Below are positions 1 to 10,369 of a DNA stretch of 64,000 nt, one piece after another. The DNA comes from Cervus elaphus. Taxonomy: Eukaryota; Chordata; Mammalia; Artiodactyla; Cervidae. How positions within the stretch are numbered: the stretch's first letter is position 1; every line of letters begins with the position of its first letter. The DNA is taken from the NCBI RefSeq assembly GCF_910594005.1, contig NC_057819.1:127817669-127881668 (forward strand), given 5' to 3'. A program made the position numbers and the translations under genes. The notes beneath the pieces were generated by a model, which saw nothing but the letters and a program-made list of their open reading frames with translations, was not told the DNA's origin and made no database searches.

Positions 1-231
1 TGCCCCTTCCCAGTACATGCCCTACCCCCCGAGTCAGCTCCGTGACCCCCATCTCCTGCCCCGTCAGCTCCTCCTCTGACTGGCAAATTTCTCTGCCCAC
101 TCAAAACAAAGAACAGCAACTCTTCCCTCACTTCCTCCTCCTCTCTGCTCAGCAAATAAGTCCTTCCCTTTCATTTCTATTTTTTTCCTGACACCATGCT
201 AGAACAGTTTCAAAGTGGGGGGGGGGGCAGA

Positions 232-350
232 ATATGGGTTTTACAAGACAGGTCTAGGTTCCAGCTCAAATCTACTATATTTGGGTTTCCTTGGGTGAGT
301 TTCTAACCTCTTTAAGCATCAGTTTCCCAGTTTGTGAAATGGGGATACTA
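232..350 (+). repeat. MIR-like SINE fragment
   Basis: The text matches the core and 3' part of mammalian MIR: a diverged 'aacctcttt..catcagtttccc' segment followed by 'gtgaaatgggga'. It is strongly diverged, as expected for an ancient element. Confidence 0.65.
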
Positions 351-369
351 TACACAGTAAAAACACTGT

Positions 370-825
370 GACTTCAGTACAAGTCAGGCGGTAAATAGAT
401 ACCTCTTGCTGTTTTCCTGTCAGACATCTCCTGCTTAAAAACTTTCAGAGGTTGTTACTTGTCAGTGAAGCCTAAACTGTGCATCTTGGCCTTGCTTCTC
501 ATTACTCCTCCCCCTAAATCCTAAACTCTAGTCAATCTGAAATATTGGCTGATTTCATCACTCTTTCCTCCTTGCTTTCATGTTGCAGCTCAAACACCAA
601 GTCCTCCCTGACAACCTGAGCACCAAGTAGCTGGCTCCCTCCTCTGCAGTCCTGTATGTAGTTCAGTGGCCCTCAGGACCAACTGTTTTGCCTTGCAGAC
701 TAGGCAACTCTCTTCTAGAAGACACACTGCTGAAAGCAGAGGCTCTGTCGGGTTCATCTATCACTCTGCACAGTGCCTGGCATGCAGCTGATGCTCAACA
801 AATACTGAGTGAAAGAACAATTCAT
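370..825 (+). repeat. L2-like LINE 3' fragment
   Basis: Clues are the stretch 'caccaagtcctccctgacaa' and the closing 'cacagtgcctggcatgcag' followed by a degenerate 'ctcaacaaatactgagtgaa'. This is the familiar 3' end of mammalian L2. The ORF at 688-1191 overlaps it and is not a gene. Confidence 0.6.
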
Positions 826-1029
826 TCTTGTCATTTCAGTGGGCTTGTTTTCTCTATAGGATCAGAGGTTTGGTTATTCTCACCTTTAGCTATTTTGTTG
901 CCTTCCAGGAAGCACATTACCATTGGATGCTCTGTTCTCTCCTTTAACTGCAAAGAGCTTTTGGAATTGAAAAATAATAGTTACTCCTCCAAGCCTCATC
1001 TTCTGCCACTCCCCGGTTATCAACTGAAC

Positions 1030-1410
1030 TCCTTAGCATTGCATGGAACAGGGCTCTCACGCCTCCGATCCTTTATATGTGCATGGTGTTCCCTTCGCCT
1101 GGAATGCCCTTATCCTGGCTTCTCCAGCGAACTCCCACACATCCTGGAAGACTCGGCTCAGACATCACCTTCTCTGGGAAGGCTTTTCTGAGATGGGCAA
1201 AGCAGTGACCCCTCTCTCCCATCTTTTTAACTTCCTCAGCGTTACTCCAAATAATTCTAACAGTATTTGTGGTATTATTTGTTTCTTTTTCTTCCACTCC
1301 TCTACACCCTGGATTCCTTGAGGGCAAGGATTTCTGTTCATTGTTGTACCTTCTATAGTTAGCAGAGCGCTTAGCATGTATTAAGCACTTGATTCAACAG
1401 ATGAACGAAT
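1030..1410 (+). repeat. L2-like LINE 3' fragment
   Basis: A second L2 3' end is suggested by 'gttcccttcgcctggaatgc', a diverged 'cagacatcaccttctctggga' block, and 'ttccttgagggcaaggattt' near the end. Age and divergence resemble the 370-825 copy. Confidence 0.65.
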
Positions 1411-1440
1411 ATGTTAATTCATCTCATACTGCAGAGTTTG

Positions 1441-1636
1441 ATGTGAAGTGAAAGTCGCTCAGTTGTGTCCGACTCTTTGCGACACCATGGACTGTATAGT
1501 CCATTCTCCAGGCCAGAATACTGGAATGAGTAGCCTTACCCCTTCTCCAGGAGATCTTCCCAACCCAGCGATCGAACCCTGGTCTCCCGCATTGCGGGCG
1601 GATTCTTTACCAGCTGAGCCACCAGCGAAGCCCAAG
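1441..1636 (-). mobile_element. Bov-tA SINE (ruminant tRNA-derived)
   Basis: This is a near full-length Bov-tA in antisense. The 3' Bov-A part ('gtcgctcag..gtccgactctttgcgac') comes first and the tRNA-Glu-like head ('ctttaccagctgagccacc') last. Flanking 16-base direct repeats at 1425-1440 and 1637-1652 (catactgcagagtttg / catactggagaatttg, two mismatches) look like a target-site duplication. It is about 0.4 kb upstream of the promoter island. Confidence 0.9.
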
Positions 1637-1728
1637 CATACTGGAGAATTTGTTTGGACCAAATTCTCAAATATTTGAAGATTAGGTCCTCTATTTTGTG
1701 TGCTTCACGCTGGAGATTCCTCCTTCCT

Positions 1729-1748
1729 CCCCCCCCCCCCCCCCCCCC
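1729..1748. repeat. poly(C) run upstream of the promoter
   Basis: Twenty consecutive C residues sit at the left edge of the CpG island. Homopolymers this long are prone to slippage and miscalls, so the exact length is uncertain. Confidence 0.85.
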
Positions 1749-2064
1749 GCCAAATTGCCTCGGTTTGGTGGAAGGGGAAAGGAAGCGATCAGGACGTGGA
1801 GAAGAGTCGTTTCTCCGAGTGAGCGCTAATTTACCCGCTCTGGCACCGCAAGGGTTACAAACACCCGGGGTGGGGGGGTGGAGCCCGGCCGGTGCCACCT
1901 GCTGCGGGGCGGCCCGGCGCCTGCGCCCTGGCCGGTCGCCGGTCTACCTGCGGGGGCCTGGCGGGGGTGGGGCGCTTGCGCTCTGGGCCTTTTCCGCCGG
2001 GGGAAGTCTCGCGGGGGTGCGGCGGGGCGGGGTCGCGCGCTCAAGTTCTCGCGGGACCCCGACG

Positions 2065-2254
2065 AGGAGCGGAAGTTAGGCGGCTGTGCTGCTTCAGCGA
2101 CCGGACGGCGGCGGCGGCGACGACGACGGCGAGGACTGTGGCGGTGACGGCGGCGGGGACAGGCACTGCCCTCTGGGAGCCGCAGCGGGGTCGGCGGCCG
2201 CTCGCACCGCTGCGGAGGGGCCAGCCGGGCCAGAAGCCGAGGAGCTGCGCCACG
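2065..2254 (+). other. GRB2: GRB2 exon 1 (5' UTR, non-coding)
   Basis: The exon is inferred from a strong donor at 2255 (CACG|GTGAGC) inside the CpG island and from the acceptor at 10811-10812 that it would pair with. The 3' border is well supported. The 5' border is approximate because no transcript data are available. It contains a GGC/GAC trinucleotide tract (about 2106-2131). I see no ATG between about 2050 and 2254, nor in the 27-nt leader of exon 2, so the spliced leader appears to lack upstream start codons. A GC-rich, structured leader is usual for GRB2-type housekeeping genes. Confidence 0.7.
2106..2131 (+). repeat. GGC/GAC trinucleotide tract in the 5' UTR
   Basis: Tandem CGG units are followed by CGA units inside presumed exon 1. 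Such tracts in leaders can vary in length and fold stably. Confidence 0.7.
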
Positions 2255-2601
2255 GTGAGCGCGGCCGGCGGCGGCGCGGCTGCCCCGGTGCCCCTTCCTC
2301 CCCCTCCGGTAGCGGGAGTTGGCCCGGGTTCGGGGGGGTGGCCCGGGCCTGGCGAACCGGGGGCTGCCGGGCCTGGAGGTCGGGAGAGCGGAACCCCCGG
2401 GCTCGGGGCTCCACGTTTCCTCTTTTGGGGCGCTTCCTTTCTGGGCACCGTTCCTCCCCTCACCCTGGACAGAGCCCCGGACCGCGGCGCAGGAGGCCGG
2501 GGTGGGTGGGTTCCTAATTGAATTTCATGCCTTTTCCTTGAGGGTTTTGCGCCGCAGGGGCCCGGGGAGAAGAAGCCCCAGAGCACCGGGCGCTCATTCC
2601 G

Positions 2602-2620
2602 TGAGTCAGTCTGACTCGGC
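2602..2620. promoter_or_regulatory. paired AP-1 / ARE-like motif
   Basis: TGAGTCA (2602-2608) is followed by TGACTCGGC (2612-2620), which also fits the TGACNNNGC antioxidant-response pattern. GAGTCAG and CTGACTC form a perfect 7-base inverted repeat around one central base. It lies in the downstream flank of the promoter island, within intron 1. Binding is inferred from motif match only. Confidence 0.45.
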
Positions 2621-4590
2621 ACCGGGAGGCGGGGGGTTTCGCGGCGGTTGCGAACGTGGTAATTGATGCTTCTTCGACTTGCTCGGCCACCACGTCACCA
2701 TCTCCGGGTGTTTGGGGGCCGAATTTTGGGAGAAAACCCACCACTCCTATTAAATCTATGAGTGAGGACGTTTGCTACCGGAGCCGGTCGAAATGGCTTT
2801 GTTTCTGTCGCGTTTTGCTTTTTTTTTTTTTTTGGCGGCGGAGGGGGGGGCACTACTCTTTGAAAAAACATTTGTCAAGAGAAACAAGCAGCAGTTGACT
2901 GGAATGCTTCGGGGAGAGAGGGGAGGGAATCCCTGGTATTTTTCATTTTGCAGCGCTCTCCGTGTATCTGATGGTAACCCTGTGAGTTACAGCTTCTTTA
3001 GGGAGTTAAGCCTAGGTTGGCTTCAGGTACAGTAACAGTATAATTTGCAGGGGAGCCCAGGTGCCCTCGAAGTCTCTTTGGGTACTATTGATTCTCGGAA
3101 AAAGTGGGGAGGACATGTGAGAGAAACTAGCATTAGTCTCCTTGGCTTTCTAGGGTCTCTTTCGCTTCCGTGCTACCCAGTTGTCTTCTCGTTCTATTTC
3201 TCTCTTTCCACTGCGGACACTAAATGCTTACTCGTATAATGCAAGTCACTTGCCCCCTCCCCCCGTTTTTTTCTTATCTACTTCCCCTTCCTCCTTATTG
3301 TCCCCTCTCTGGTACAGTTTTTTGAGGTTTTGGGCTCTTTGGCATAATTCGTTTTCTCCCTCATTTAAGACCCCGTTTCTCTCCCGGGAAGATGCCCTCT
3401 TTCTTGGTTTATCCTTTACTTTGGAGCGTTCACTGTGTTCCTTCAGTCAGCCAGAAGGGTTGCTAGAGAGCCGTGCGAGACCTAAGTTCTCCCCACTGGG
3501 AACTGGGAGGCTCAAAGGATTGAATTCAGCCATAAGTAATCAATACTGTCACTAGGTCGTAAGTGTAGCTTGCTTGTGTTTTTATGTTTTAGTTGTTTTC
3601 TTCGCGTTTGGATCACGGTTTTCTGCCTGCTCACGCTTCTCTTCCTATGCCTCTCACGTTACTGAAGGAGATTGGGTCACTTTGGGGCTTATATTGGCTT
3701 GTAGTCGGGGTGATGAATGTTCAAAACGAAAACCAACGATAGCCCTGTATTACAGTAGAATTAAGATAGCCTGATACAGTTAAGGGAATAAAACTTATTT
3801 AGACCATTGATGAATTAATTAAAAGCTTGTTGGTGGTAATAGTACTAATTTGTTCCTTACCAGGCTTCTGAGATCAGGTGTCTTTTCCTGCACCTGTTAT
3901 AATCAGCCCTCTTTGTTTTTTGTTTTTTGTTTTTTTGGTTTGTTTTTTTTTCCAGAAAGAAATAACTTTGTTCTGTTACTCCTTCCTTTGTTCAAAATTT
4001 TCTGAATCCCAAAATTAAAAAAGGTTAATTCTTGTAATCAACTTTCTTTGATACTAAAAGCAGGCCCTGAAATGCTTGAGGCAGTGTACTTACTCAGCCA
4101 GTGTATACAGATTGGAGGGACTGCTAGGTTTGTGTTTTGTTTTGTTTTGTTTTTCTTTTTTGACTGCTGGGTTTGAAATACTGCTAGTCAATGGCACTTA
4201 CAGACTTTTCTCCTTGATTCCTGTTATCGTGTTGCATGTTGTGCAGAAACAGCTCTAATTGTTACTTAGAACAGAAGAGGAGTAGATTTTGGAGAAATGA
4301 AGTAATATGGAGTAGAGAGACCCATTCTGTCCATCCTGAGAAAAACTAATAGTTACTTGCTTAATTCAGAGGAACTTTCTGGCAGTCTTGAATTCCACTG
4401 AGAGCCTTTGGTTCTGTTTGTCAAAATTGGCTTTTTCCCAGTTGTGCCAAGTGAATATGTTTTCACTCTATGCAAAGACATGGTAGTGCATGGTCTGAGC
4501 TGCAAAGTTTAAAATCTGGTCTAGAACCCCTTACAGTACAGCCTTGTTTTTTTTTTTCTTCTTTAATTAGCATGCATAAGAGTTACCTGT

Positions 4591-4711
4591 GGGACTTCCC
4601 TTGTGGTCCAGTGGTTAAGGCTCTGAACTTCCGCTTCGGGGGGGCGAGGGTTCCATCCCTGGTGGGGGAACTAAGATCTCACTTGACGTGGCGAGGCCAA
4701 AACAAAAAACA
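4591..4711 (+). mobile_element. CHR-type (cetartiodactyl) SINE
   Basis: It begins 'gggacttccc' and continues 'tggtccagtggttaagg', the typical CHR/tRNA-Glu head, and ends in an A-rich tail. The flanking 9-base repeat TTACCTGTG (4583-4591 and 4712-4720) looks like a target-site duplication. Confidence 0.8.
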
Positions 4712-5022
4712 TTACCTGTGAATCTTATTTAAAATTAGGTTCCGGGGCTCAGGTCACACTACATTGCAGAACTCCAGAAGGTGCCTCACAGTGAAGCAGT
4801 CCCTGAATGGGCTGATTCTGATGTAACTCGTCCAAGGGCCAAAACTGTTGTTACAGGATGCATCTGTAAATTCCTGAGACTGCAATGTGACTTTAAATTA
4901 CTCAACTTAAAATTACACTTTATGTAGAGAGAAAACAATTAAAAGCCTAACAGAATAAGTGACTATATATGTGATCAGTTTTACATGTGTGAATATTTGT
5001 CATTGTTATGACTTGGATTTGG

Positions 5023-5346
5023 GGCTTGCCTGGTGGCTCAGCTGATAAAGAATCTGCCTGCAATGCAGGAGGCCCTGGTTCGATTCCTGGTTCGATTCCT
5101 GGCTTGGGAGGATCTGCTGGAGAAGGGGTAGGCTACCCACTGCTGTATTCTTAGGATTCCCTGCTGGTTCATCTGGTAAAGAATCCACCTGCAATGCAGG
5201 AGACCCCTGTTTGATTCCTGGGTCCGGACGATCCCCTGGAGAAGGGAAGGGCTATCCACTTCAGTATTCTAGCCTGGAGCATTCCATGGACTATAGGCCA
5301 TGGGCTCTCAAAGAGTCGGACACCACTGAGTGACTTTCACTTTCAG
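5023..5346 (+). mobile_element. Bov-A2-like dimeric SINE
   Basis: Two tRNA-headed units lie head to tail: a first unit of about 130 bases truncated after 'tgctgtattctta', then a complete unit ending 'gagtgactttcac'. A perfect 13-base direct repeat, GACTTGGATTTGG, flanks the whole block (5010-5022 and 5347-5359), so the dimer inserted as one element. The first head carries an internal tandem duplication of 'ttcgattcctgg' at about 5078-5101. Confidence 0.88.
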
Positions 5347-5386
5347 GACTTGGATTTGGAGCTGTTTAAGTTTATATTTACTGGTC

Positions 5387-5600
5387 AGTGTGCTTAATTG
5401 CATCCAACTCTTTTGTGACACCATAGGCTGTAGTCCACCAGGCTCCTCTGTCAGTGGGATTTCCCAGGCAAGAATACTGGAGTGGGTTGCCATTTCCTCC
5501 TCCAGGGGACCTTCCTGACTCAGGGATTGAACCCACGTCTCCTGCGTTGCGTCTCCTGTGTTGTAGGCCAATTCTTTACCACTGAGCCACCAGGGAAACC
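5387..5600 (-). mobile_element. Bov-tA SINE
   Basis: This antisense copy lies 40 bases from the preceding Bov-A2 element, which is in the opposite orientation. The Bov-A part is diverged at its outer end. The tRNA-like head at about 5540-5600 has a short internal duplication of 'gtctcctg'. The opposite orientations could pair in RNA as an inverted SINE duplex. Confidence 0.85.
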
Positions 5601-5809
5601 TGTATTTAATGGGACCGTTAATTTGCCTCCCAGAGCGTTCTCCTGAGTCTGTGTGCAGGTGGAACTCTAGATTTACTGAAAACACGTGGACCAGTGTTTG
5701 AAGCAGGACCAGTGATGCTGGTTAATACCGCTTAGCGATTTACACCAGCGACTCAGCCTTCACAGGTATTTTAATTAGCAAAATGACTTTATAAGGTGTA
5801 GGTGCTGTG

Positions 5810-5935
5810 ATTTTCCTCATTTTCCAGCTGAGGGACACTAGGAATTAAAGAATGTGAGTTATTTCTCCAGTGATTGCCCACCCAGTTAACAAGTGGTAAA
5901 GTGATAACTGAATCCCGGTCTAACTCTAGAGCATC
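5810..5935 (-). repeat. MIR-like SINE fragment
   Basis: The order 'tcattttccagctgaggga', then 'cccagttaacaagtggtaaa', then a 'gaatcccggtctaactctag' end matches MIR in reverse orientation. Confidence 0.6.
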
Positions 5936-5939
5936 AGTA

Positions 5940-6390
5940 AGGTTTTGGGTTTTATTCTTTCTAACTATAATAGCAATACATGCTTATGGTAAAAACAATG
6001 AAAGTACAGTTGAGGCATGTGGTACAGCAAGTAAAAATATTCTGTGGTCTCACTTCCAGAGATAATCATTGTTAACCTTTAAAATTTTTTAATAACACAC
6101 TGATATATATTGTTTTATAGAAATGGAATAATTTTTCTGTACTTTAAAGACTTGATCATATGTCTTGGTGCTTATACAGAAAAGTATTTCTTAGCTTCAT
6201 GGATATTGATCAGGGATAGATGTATTTTGCACACGGTATTTGTGTCACTTTTAGTGATATAAATCTGGAACATGATATTGCTTGTCCAAGGAAGGATAGG
6301 TGTCTCAAAATTATCAATAGATGCTGTAAAATTACTCTCCAAAAAGACTGAACTGATTAATTCCCTGCTAGAGTGTGGACTGTAACGGTT
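5940..6390 (-). repeat. old L1M-like LINE fragment
   Basis: Phrases such as 'cttccagagataatcattgttaac' (in part), 'aaatggaataatttttct' and the closing 'ctccaaaaagactgaactga' follow the order seen in antisense L1M 3' sequence. It is highly diverged and the borders are approximate. Confidence 0.5.
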
Positions 6391-6599
6391 TTAATAATTT
6401 GAATCCAGTTCCAAGCATATTGTTAGGTATATAGTAACTCTTCAAAATGTTAAATTAATAAGCATTGGATAAAGAGTCTGAGAATAGTATTGCAGAGACT
6501 GGATAAATCTTTAAAAATTTGACAATTAGTAGGTGAAAGAAATCTCACTGTTTAATTTGCTGGCGTCTTTTTTGGGGGGTGGGGTGTGGTGGTGTTTTT

Positions 6600-6690
6600 G
6601 TTTGTTTTATGCCATGCAGCTTGGGAGATATCAGCTCCCTGACCAGGGTTTGAACCTGGGCCGTGGCTGTGAAGGCCCTAATTTGCCATT
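6600..6690 (-). repeat. CHR-type SINE fragment
   Basis: 'gccatgcagcttgggagat' followed by 'ccctgaccagggtttgaacc' is the antisense body of a CHR-type SINE, cut short on the tRNA-head side. Confidence 0.65.
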
Positions 6691-6774
6691 TGTAGTAATG
6701 AAGCTAAACAGCTGCCGTGTTTTAAGTCGAGTCCATTTTAAGTTATTTTTGAATGACTTAATGTCAGTCTCTAT

Positions 6775-6873
6775 GGAGATGTCAGCTCCGGGAGTTGGTG
6801 ATGGACAGGGAAACCTGGTGTGCTGCAGTCCATTGGGTTGCAAAGAGTCAGATATGACTGAGCAACTGAACTG
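6775..6873 (+). mobile_element. BovB LINE 3' end, 5'-truncated
   Basis: About 99 bases of the BovB tail ('gggagttggtgatggacagg' through 'actgagcaactgaactg') are flanked by a perfect 15-base duplication AATGTCAGTCTCTAT (6760-6774 and 6874-6888). The element is a short, severely truncated insertion. Confidence 0.88.
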
Positions 6874-6939
6874 AATGTCAGTCTCTATCCAGAGCGCTTC
6901 ATGTATGTATACTATCTATATTATCTAATTTAATGCTTA

Positions 6940-7075
6940 GTGAATCAGTAGGTGATATTATCCCCATCTTTACAGAAGAGAAAACTGAGGCTTGTTTAAA
7001 AGGCTTGTTCACAATTACAGCTGATATGCATCAGGGTCAGTACTTGAACCCGGGGTCAGCCTGCCGTTACAAACC
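6940..7075 (-). repeat. MIR-like SINE fragment
   Basis: 'ttatccccatctttacagaa' then 'gagaaaactgaggct' and 'tacttgaacccggggtcagc' match MIR in antisense. Confidence 0.65.
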
Positions 7076-7184
7076 ATGCAGGCTTAACACTAAGCTGTAT
7101 TGGTCCAGTGTCCTGTATTTTATTTTCTGTAAATTTTGGGAAGGGGAGAGTTGCATAGAGAAAATAAAATCCTATGAATACCTG

Positions 7185-7383
7185 TGTGTTGCTCAGTCAT
7201 GTCTGACTTTTTGCAACCCGAGGGACTGTAGCTTGCCTGGCTCCGCTGTCCTTGAGTTTTCCCAGGTAAGAATACTGGAATGGATTGCCATCTTCTCCAG
7301 GGGATCTTCCTGACCTAGGGATCGATCCCAAGTCTCTTGCATCGGCAGGTAGATTCTTTACCACTGTACCACCTGGGAAGCCC
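7185..7383 (-). mobile_element. Bov-tA SINE
   Basis: A near full-length antisense copy runs from 'gttgctcagtcatgtctgac' to the head 'ccacctgggaagccc'. Flanking similarity is limited to a short 'atacct' on each side. Confidence 0.88.
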
Positions 7384-8429
7384 ACAGATACCTTTAGGAG
7401 ACTGCCTTTTAGGAGACAGTGCACATCGCTTTAAATGAACAACTCAAACTGCACTCGCCGTGTTAACATTGCTTGCGATGGCCTGCAGGGTGTGGGCTGG
7501 TTCCAGTTCAGACACACTCTCATCAGGCTTCAGTGTTCCTCTACTCCCAGTCCATTTTCTTCGGGAATCAGCAGCAACGTCCACTCTTAAAGTCATTATA
7601 CATTGTGTGTACTTTTAGATTTCTTTCTTTTTAGGTAATTAGTGTGGCATACGTGATAGAATTTGTTTCTGTCTTTAGTGAAACACACCTTTTTGAATTT
7701 CTGTAGTCTGGGTGCTTTTCTGTGGCTAGCCTAACGAGCTGACCTCTCGTTTCCTCTGTGAGACACTAATTTTTACTTGGCACAGCCACAGAGCTACTGA
7801 TTGGTTTCATTTCTATTCACCTGTATCTTACAAAGCAGTTGTTGCTTGAAATGCAGTTTTCAGGAGTGTTAGTCTGTTTAAGCTTTCTCTAGAAAACCGA
7901 GGTAGAAAGTTGAGTAACAGGAAAGCATATGTTGAAAACCGTCTTGATTTCTATGGTCTGGCTGTTTGGTCACACTGCAGTTGTCTGGAATCCTGAATGA
8001 CGAAGTTTATGCCCCGTGACTCGTAATACCTTGAGAGCCACAGTGCTTTGGGTTTCTGTCTGATTTCTGTTTTTCAAAAATGAAACTCTTCCAAAAAAAA
8101 AAAAAAGAAAGAAACTCTAGTTTTCTTTGATCTGCATAATTATCCTTCAGCTTCTCATCATTGCTACCTAGTCCCAACAATCAGACCTGGAGACCAGTGA
8201 AAATAACAGGTCAGGTCAGGGTATGGAAAATTTTGATAGGCGTGTAGCAGAGATTTTTTGGGAGAAGCTGTAAAAAAACTTTTAAAAATATGTATACACT
8301 GGAAAGTAGGCAGAAAAAGGAGAAAGTTGTTAATGCCGGGAAAACTGAAAGATTGTACCAGAAAGGAAGACTGGTTATCATACGTTATTTAAGTCACTAG
8401 TGAACAATATTTCCTAGTGTAATAGTATG

Positions 8430-8543
8430 AAAAAGCGTTAGTTGCTCAGTCGTGTCCGACTCTTTGCCACCCTGTGGATTGTAGCCTGCCAGGCTCCTCT
8501 GTTCATGTGATTCTCCAGGCAAGAATACTCGAGTGGGTTGCCA
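8430..8543 (-). mobile_element. Bov-tA SINE, 5'-truncated
   Basis: Only the Bov-A half is present ('gttgctcagtcgtgtccgac' through 'gagtgggttgcc'). The tRNA-like head is missing. Confidence 0.85.
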
Positions 8544-8581
8544 ACTGCTTAAACCAAAATGTGTGGCGTTATAGGGATGGG

Positions 8582-8783
8582 CTGTTTAGTCGCTCAGTCG
8601 TGTCTGACCCTTTGCGACCCCGTGAACTGAAGCCCACTAGGCTCCTCTGTCTGTGGGATTCTCTAGGCCAGAGTACTAGAGTGGGTTGCCATTTCCTACT
8701 CGAGGGGATCCTCCTGACCCAGGGATGGAACTGATATCTCCTACTCAGCACAAATTCTTCACCACTGAACCACCTGGGAAGCC
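8582..8783 (-). mobile_element. Bov-tA SINE
   Basis: This is a full-length antisense copy, 38 bases from a truncated relative in the same orientation. A perfect 11-base duplication, ATAGGGATGGG (8571-8581 and 8784-8794), marks it as an independent insertion rather than a local duplication. Confidence 0.9.
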
Positions 8784-9114
8784 ATAGGGATGGGGCAAGG
8801 TGAAATTGGCAGGGGTGAAACAGTTGAGTCCTTGTCTTTTAGGTGACAGGTGATGGCTGGAAAAAACTAAGAAACAGCAGCAGAAGCATGTTATTTAGAA
8901 ATATTGTTAGTAAAGTTAAAGAGAAAGCTATAACCAAAATTGAGGGTGATTGCTTTTGGTTGGTGGGTAGGTAACTTGTTTTTTTATAAGCCTTTTATTT
9001 ACCCTGAGTTTTAAAATTACGTATATGGATTCATTTCATAAAAAAGTAACTATGGTGAGTGTAAGTAAAGGGTGTTTAAGGACACACAAATACTCTGAGA
9101 CTAGTGTTCATTTT

Positions 9115-9131
9115 TATATATATATATATAT
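9115..9131. repeat. (TA)n microsatellite
   Basis: About eight TA units follow a short T run. Confidence 0.9.
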
Positions 9132-9417
9132 TTGCTGGGACTCTTTCTTTGCTTTCCCCTCTTAGAGCCAGCACAGCATAATATATCCTAGGTATGGCCT
9201 GACAGAATGAATAAACATGGGTTTAGTTTATTAGTTTACCTGCAGTGGAATGTTTGGCCTTCAGAATTCGACTGAAGGACTTTTGTTGCCTGTTGAGTCT
9301 TTCCTCCTTGGTAACACTTATTTCCCTGTAATCTTAATATTCCCAGCTGGTTTACGCCTCAGTCCTTTTGCAGCTATGCTTGATTAATGCCCCAATTGTT
9401 AACTTTAGAACAAAAGA

Positions 9418-9560
9418 ATGATAATCACTCGTGCCCCTCAAATGAGTCCTCTGCTGGATGGTAATTATCCACCAAAGGGTGTCACTATAAATAATCTGTC
9501 CCCATTCTGCCAGGGTCATTGTTGTTTTCTGCTTTTATTTAGCCTGTATGAAAACAGTGA
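9418..9560. promoter_or_regulatory. possible intronic enhancer with MEF2-like site
   Basis: The segment shows no recognisable repeat. It contains CTATAAATAA (9484-9493), a full match to the MEF2 consensus YTAWWWWTAR, and TGATAATC (9419-9426), a GATA-type core. The call is motif-based only; conservation cannot be tested here. Confidence 0.2.
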
Positions 9561-10369
9561 CTGGCCAAACAAGAATGGGGCTTCGTTTTCCTTTAGTTGT
9601 GCAAAGGCCAAGGCTGTGTTTCAAATTCAGGGCTCCAAACTCTTCACTCCTCTGCAGTGATTGTACTGCCCAGGTTCCTTCCCCATCACCTGGACATGAC
9701 CCAAGGGTTATTACAGAGTCTTTGCCTGCAAGATTCAGTTTGGATCAGTTTAGTACGCCCCTGGCTCCGAGAAAAGCAGCTGTTCTCAGGGTAACTGTGT
9801 GAGGCTTCTGTTCGGCCTTTTGGCACCATTTCCTAGGCAAGATATCTGGCAGCTCAGATTCTGAAAAAGGGATTGCTTTCAAGTGTATCAGGACTTAACT
9901 GTGCTCCTTAGGCTAGTTAGGAATGAGTCGGAGGCTGCCTCTGGAATGCTGAGCCTTGGACGGTTGTTTCAAGGGCTGTTGGGGCCCCTGAAGTCTTGGG
10001 GGGTCTTGGTAGGGGAGCCCTGTGCAGGAGTCTGTCTCCGCCCTCCAGAGATTCTGAGCTTCGTCTCCTTTCTCTGGTCACCTGAGCTTGCCCATCGCGG
10101 ATGCCGAGTGGAGAGCAGCCAACTGAATAAAAAAGTAGTTCGCAGGGTCATGCTCCCACTTTCTAGGGGAGACGGAGGTTTAGTTTCAGAGAACAGTTAA
10201 AGCAGCCCGGGACCAAACCCACATTGCTGCCTTTTGACTGTGGAGAAGGGGACCCAGCTTTTTCAAAAAACCAGATCGGTTGGTAGGAGAAAGGAGGGAA
10301 GGAGCCTGTATCACTGAGAAGAGTAGGGGGCCATCCCCTGGGGCAGGCCTTTCTTTCTGTGGACTGCAT

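Larger units (their letters stand above)
1..1760. other. 5' flanking region of GRB2, no gene seen
   Basis: No exon or promoter is supported here. The stretch holds an L2-like LINE fragment (about 370-825), a MIR-like SINE (about 232-350), a second L2-like fragment (about 1030-1410), a Bov-tA SINE (1441-1636), an 11-base G run (217-227) and a 20-base C run (1729-1748). The open frames at 688-1191 and 1043-1327 run through the L2-like sequence and have no recognisable protein domain. Confidence 0.7.
1760..2680. promoter_or_regulatory. GRB2: GRB2 CpG-island promoter region
   Basis: GC content and CpG density rise sharply here and fall again after about 2680. No TATA box is visible near exon 1. 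Upstream of the exon there is a GC box (ggggcgggg, 2024-2032, Sp1/KLF type), a TCTCGCGGGA motif (2047-2056, close to the TCTCGCGAGA promoter element) and an ETS-like GCGGAAGT (2069-2076). Several G-rich runs on the + strand (around 1866-1880, 1949-1972 and 2011-2032) could form quadruplexes. This is the usual architecture of a housekeeping promoter with dispersed initiation, so I do not assign one start site. Long ORFs on both strands (1654-2622) are GC-rich chance frames. Confidence 0.85.

Noticed and set aside
1380..1440. Small hairpin 'gatgaac..ttcatc' near the promoter, considered as a microRNA
   Set aside because: The stem is only about six base pairs and it lies in an L2 3' end.
1654..2622. 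Several overlapping ORFs of 106-209 residues on both strands in the CpG island
   Set aside because: They are GC-rich chance frames with low-complexity Pro/Arg/Gly/Ala translation, cross the exon 1 donor and match no domain.
5031..5100. tRNA-like sequence that might be a tRNA gene (also in other Bov-tA copies)
   Set aside because: These are SINE heads with decayed cloverleaf arms followed by Bov-A sequence.
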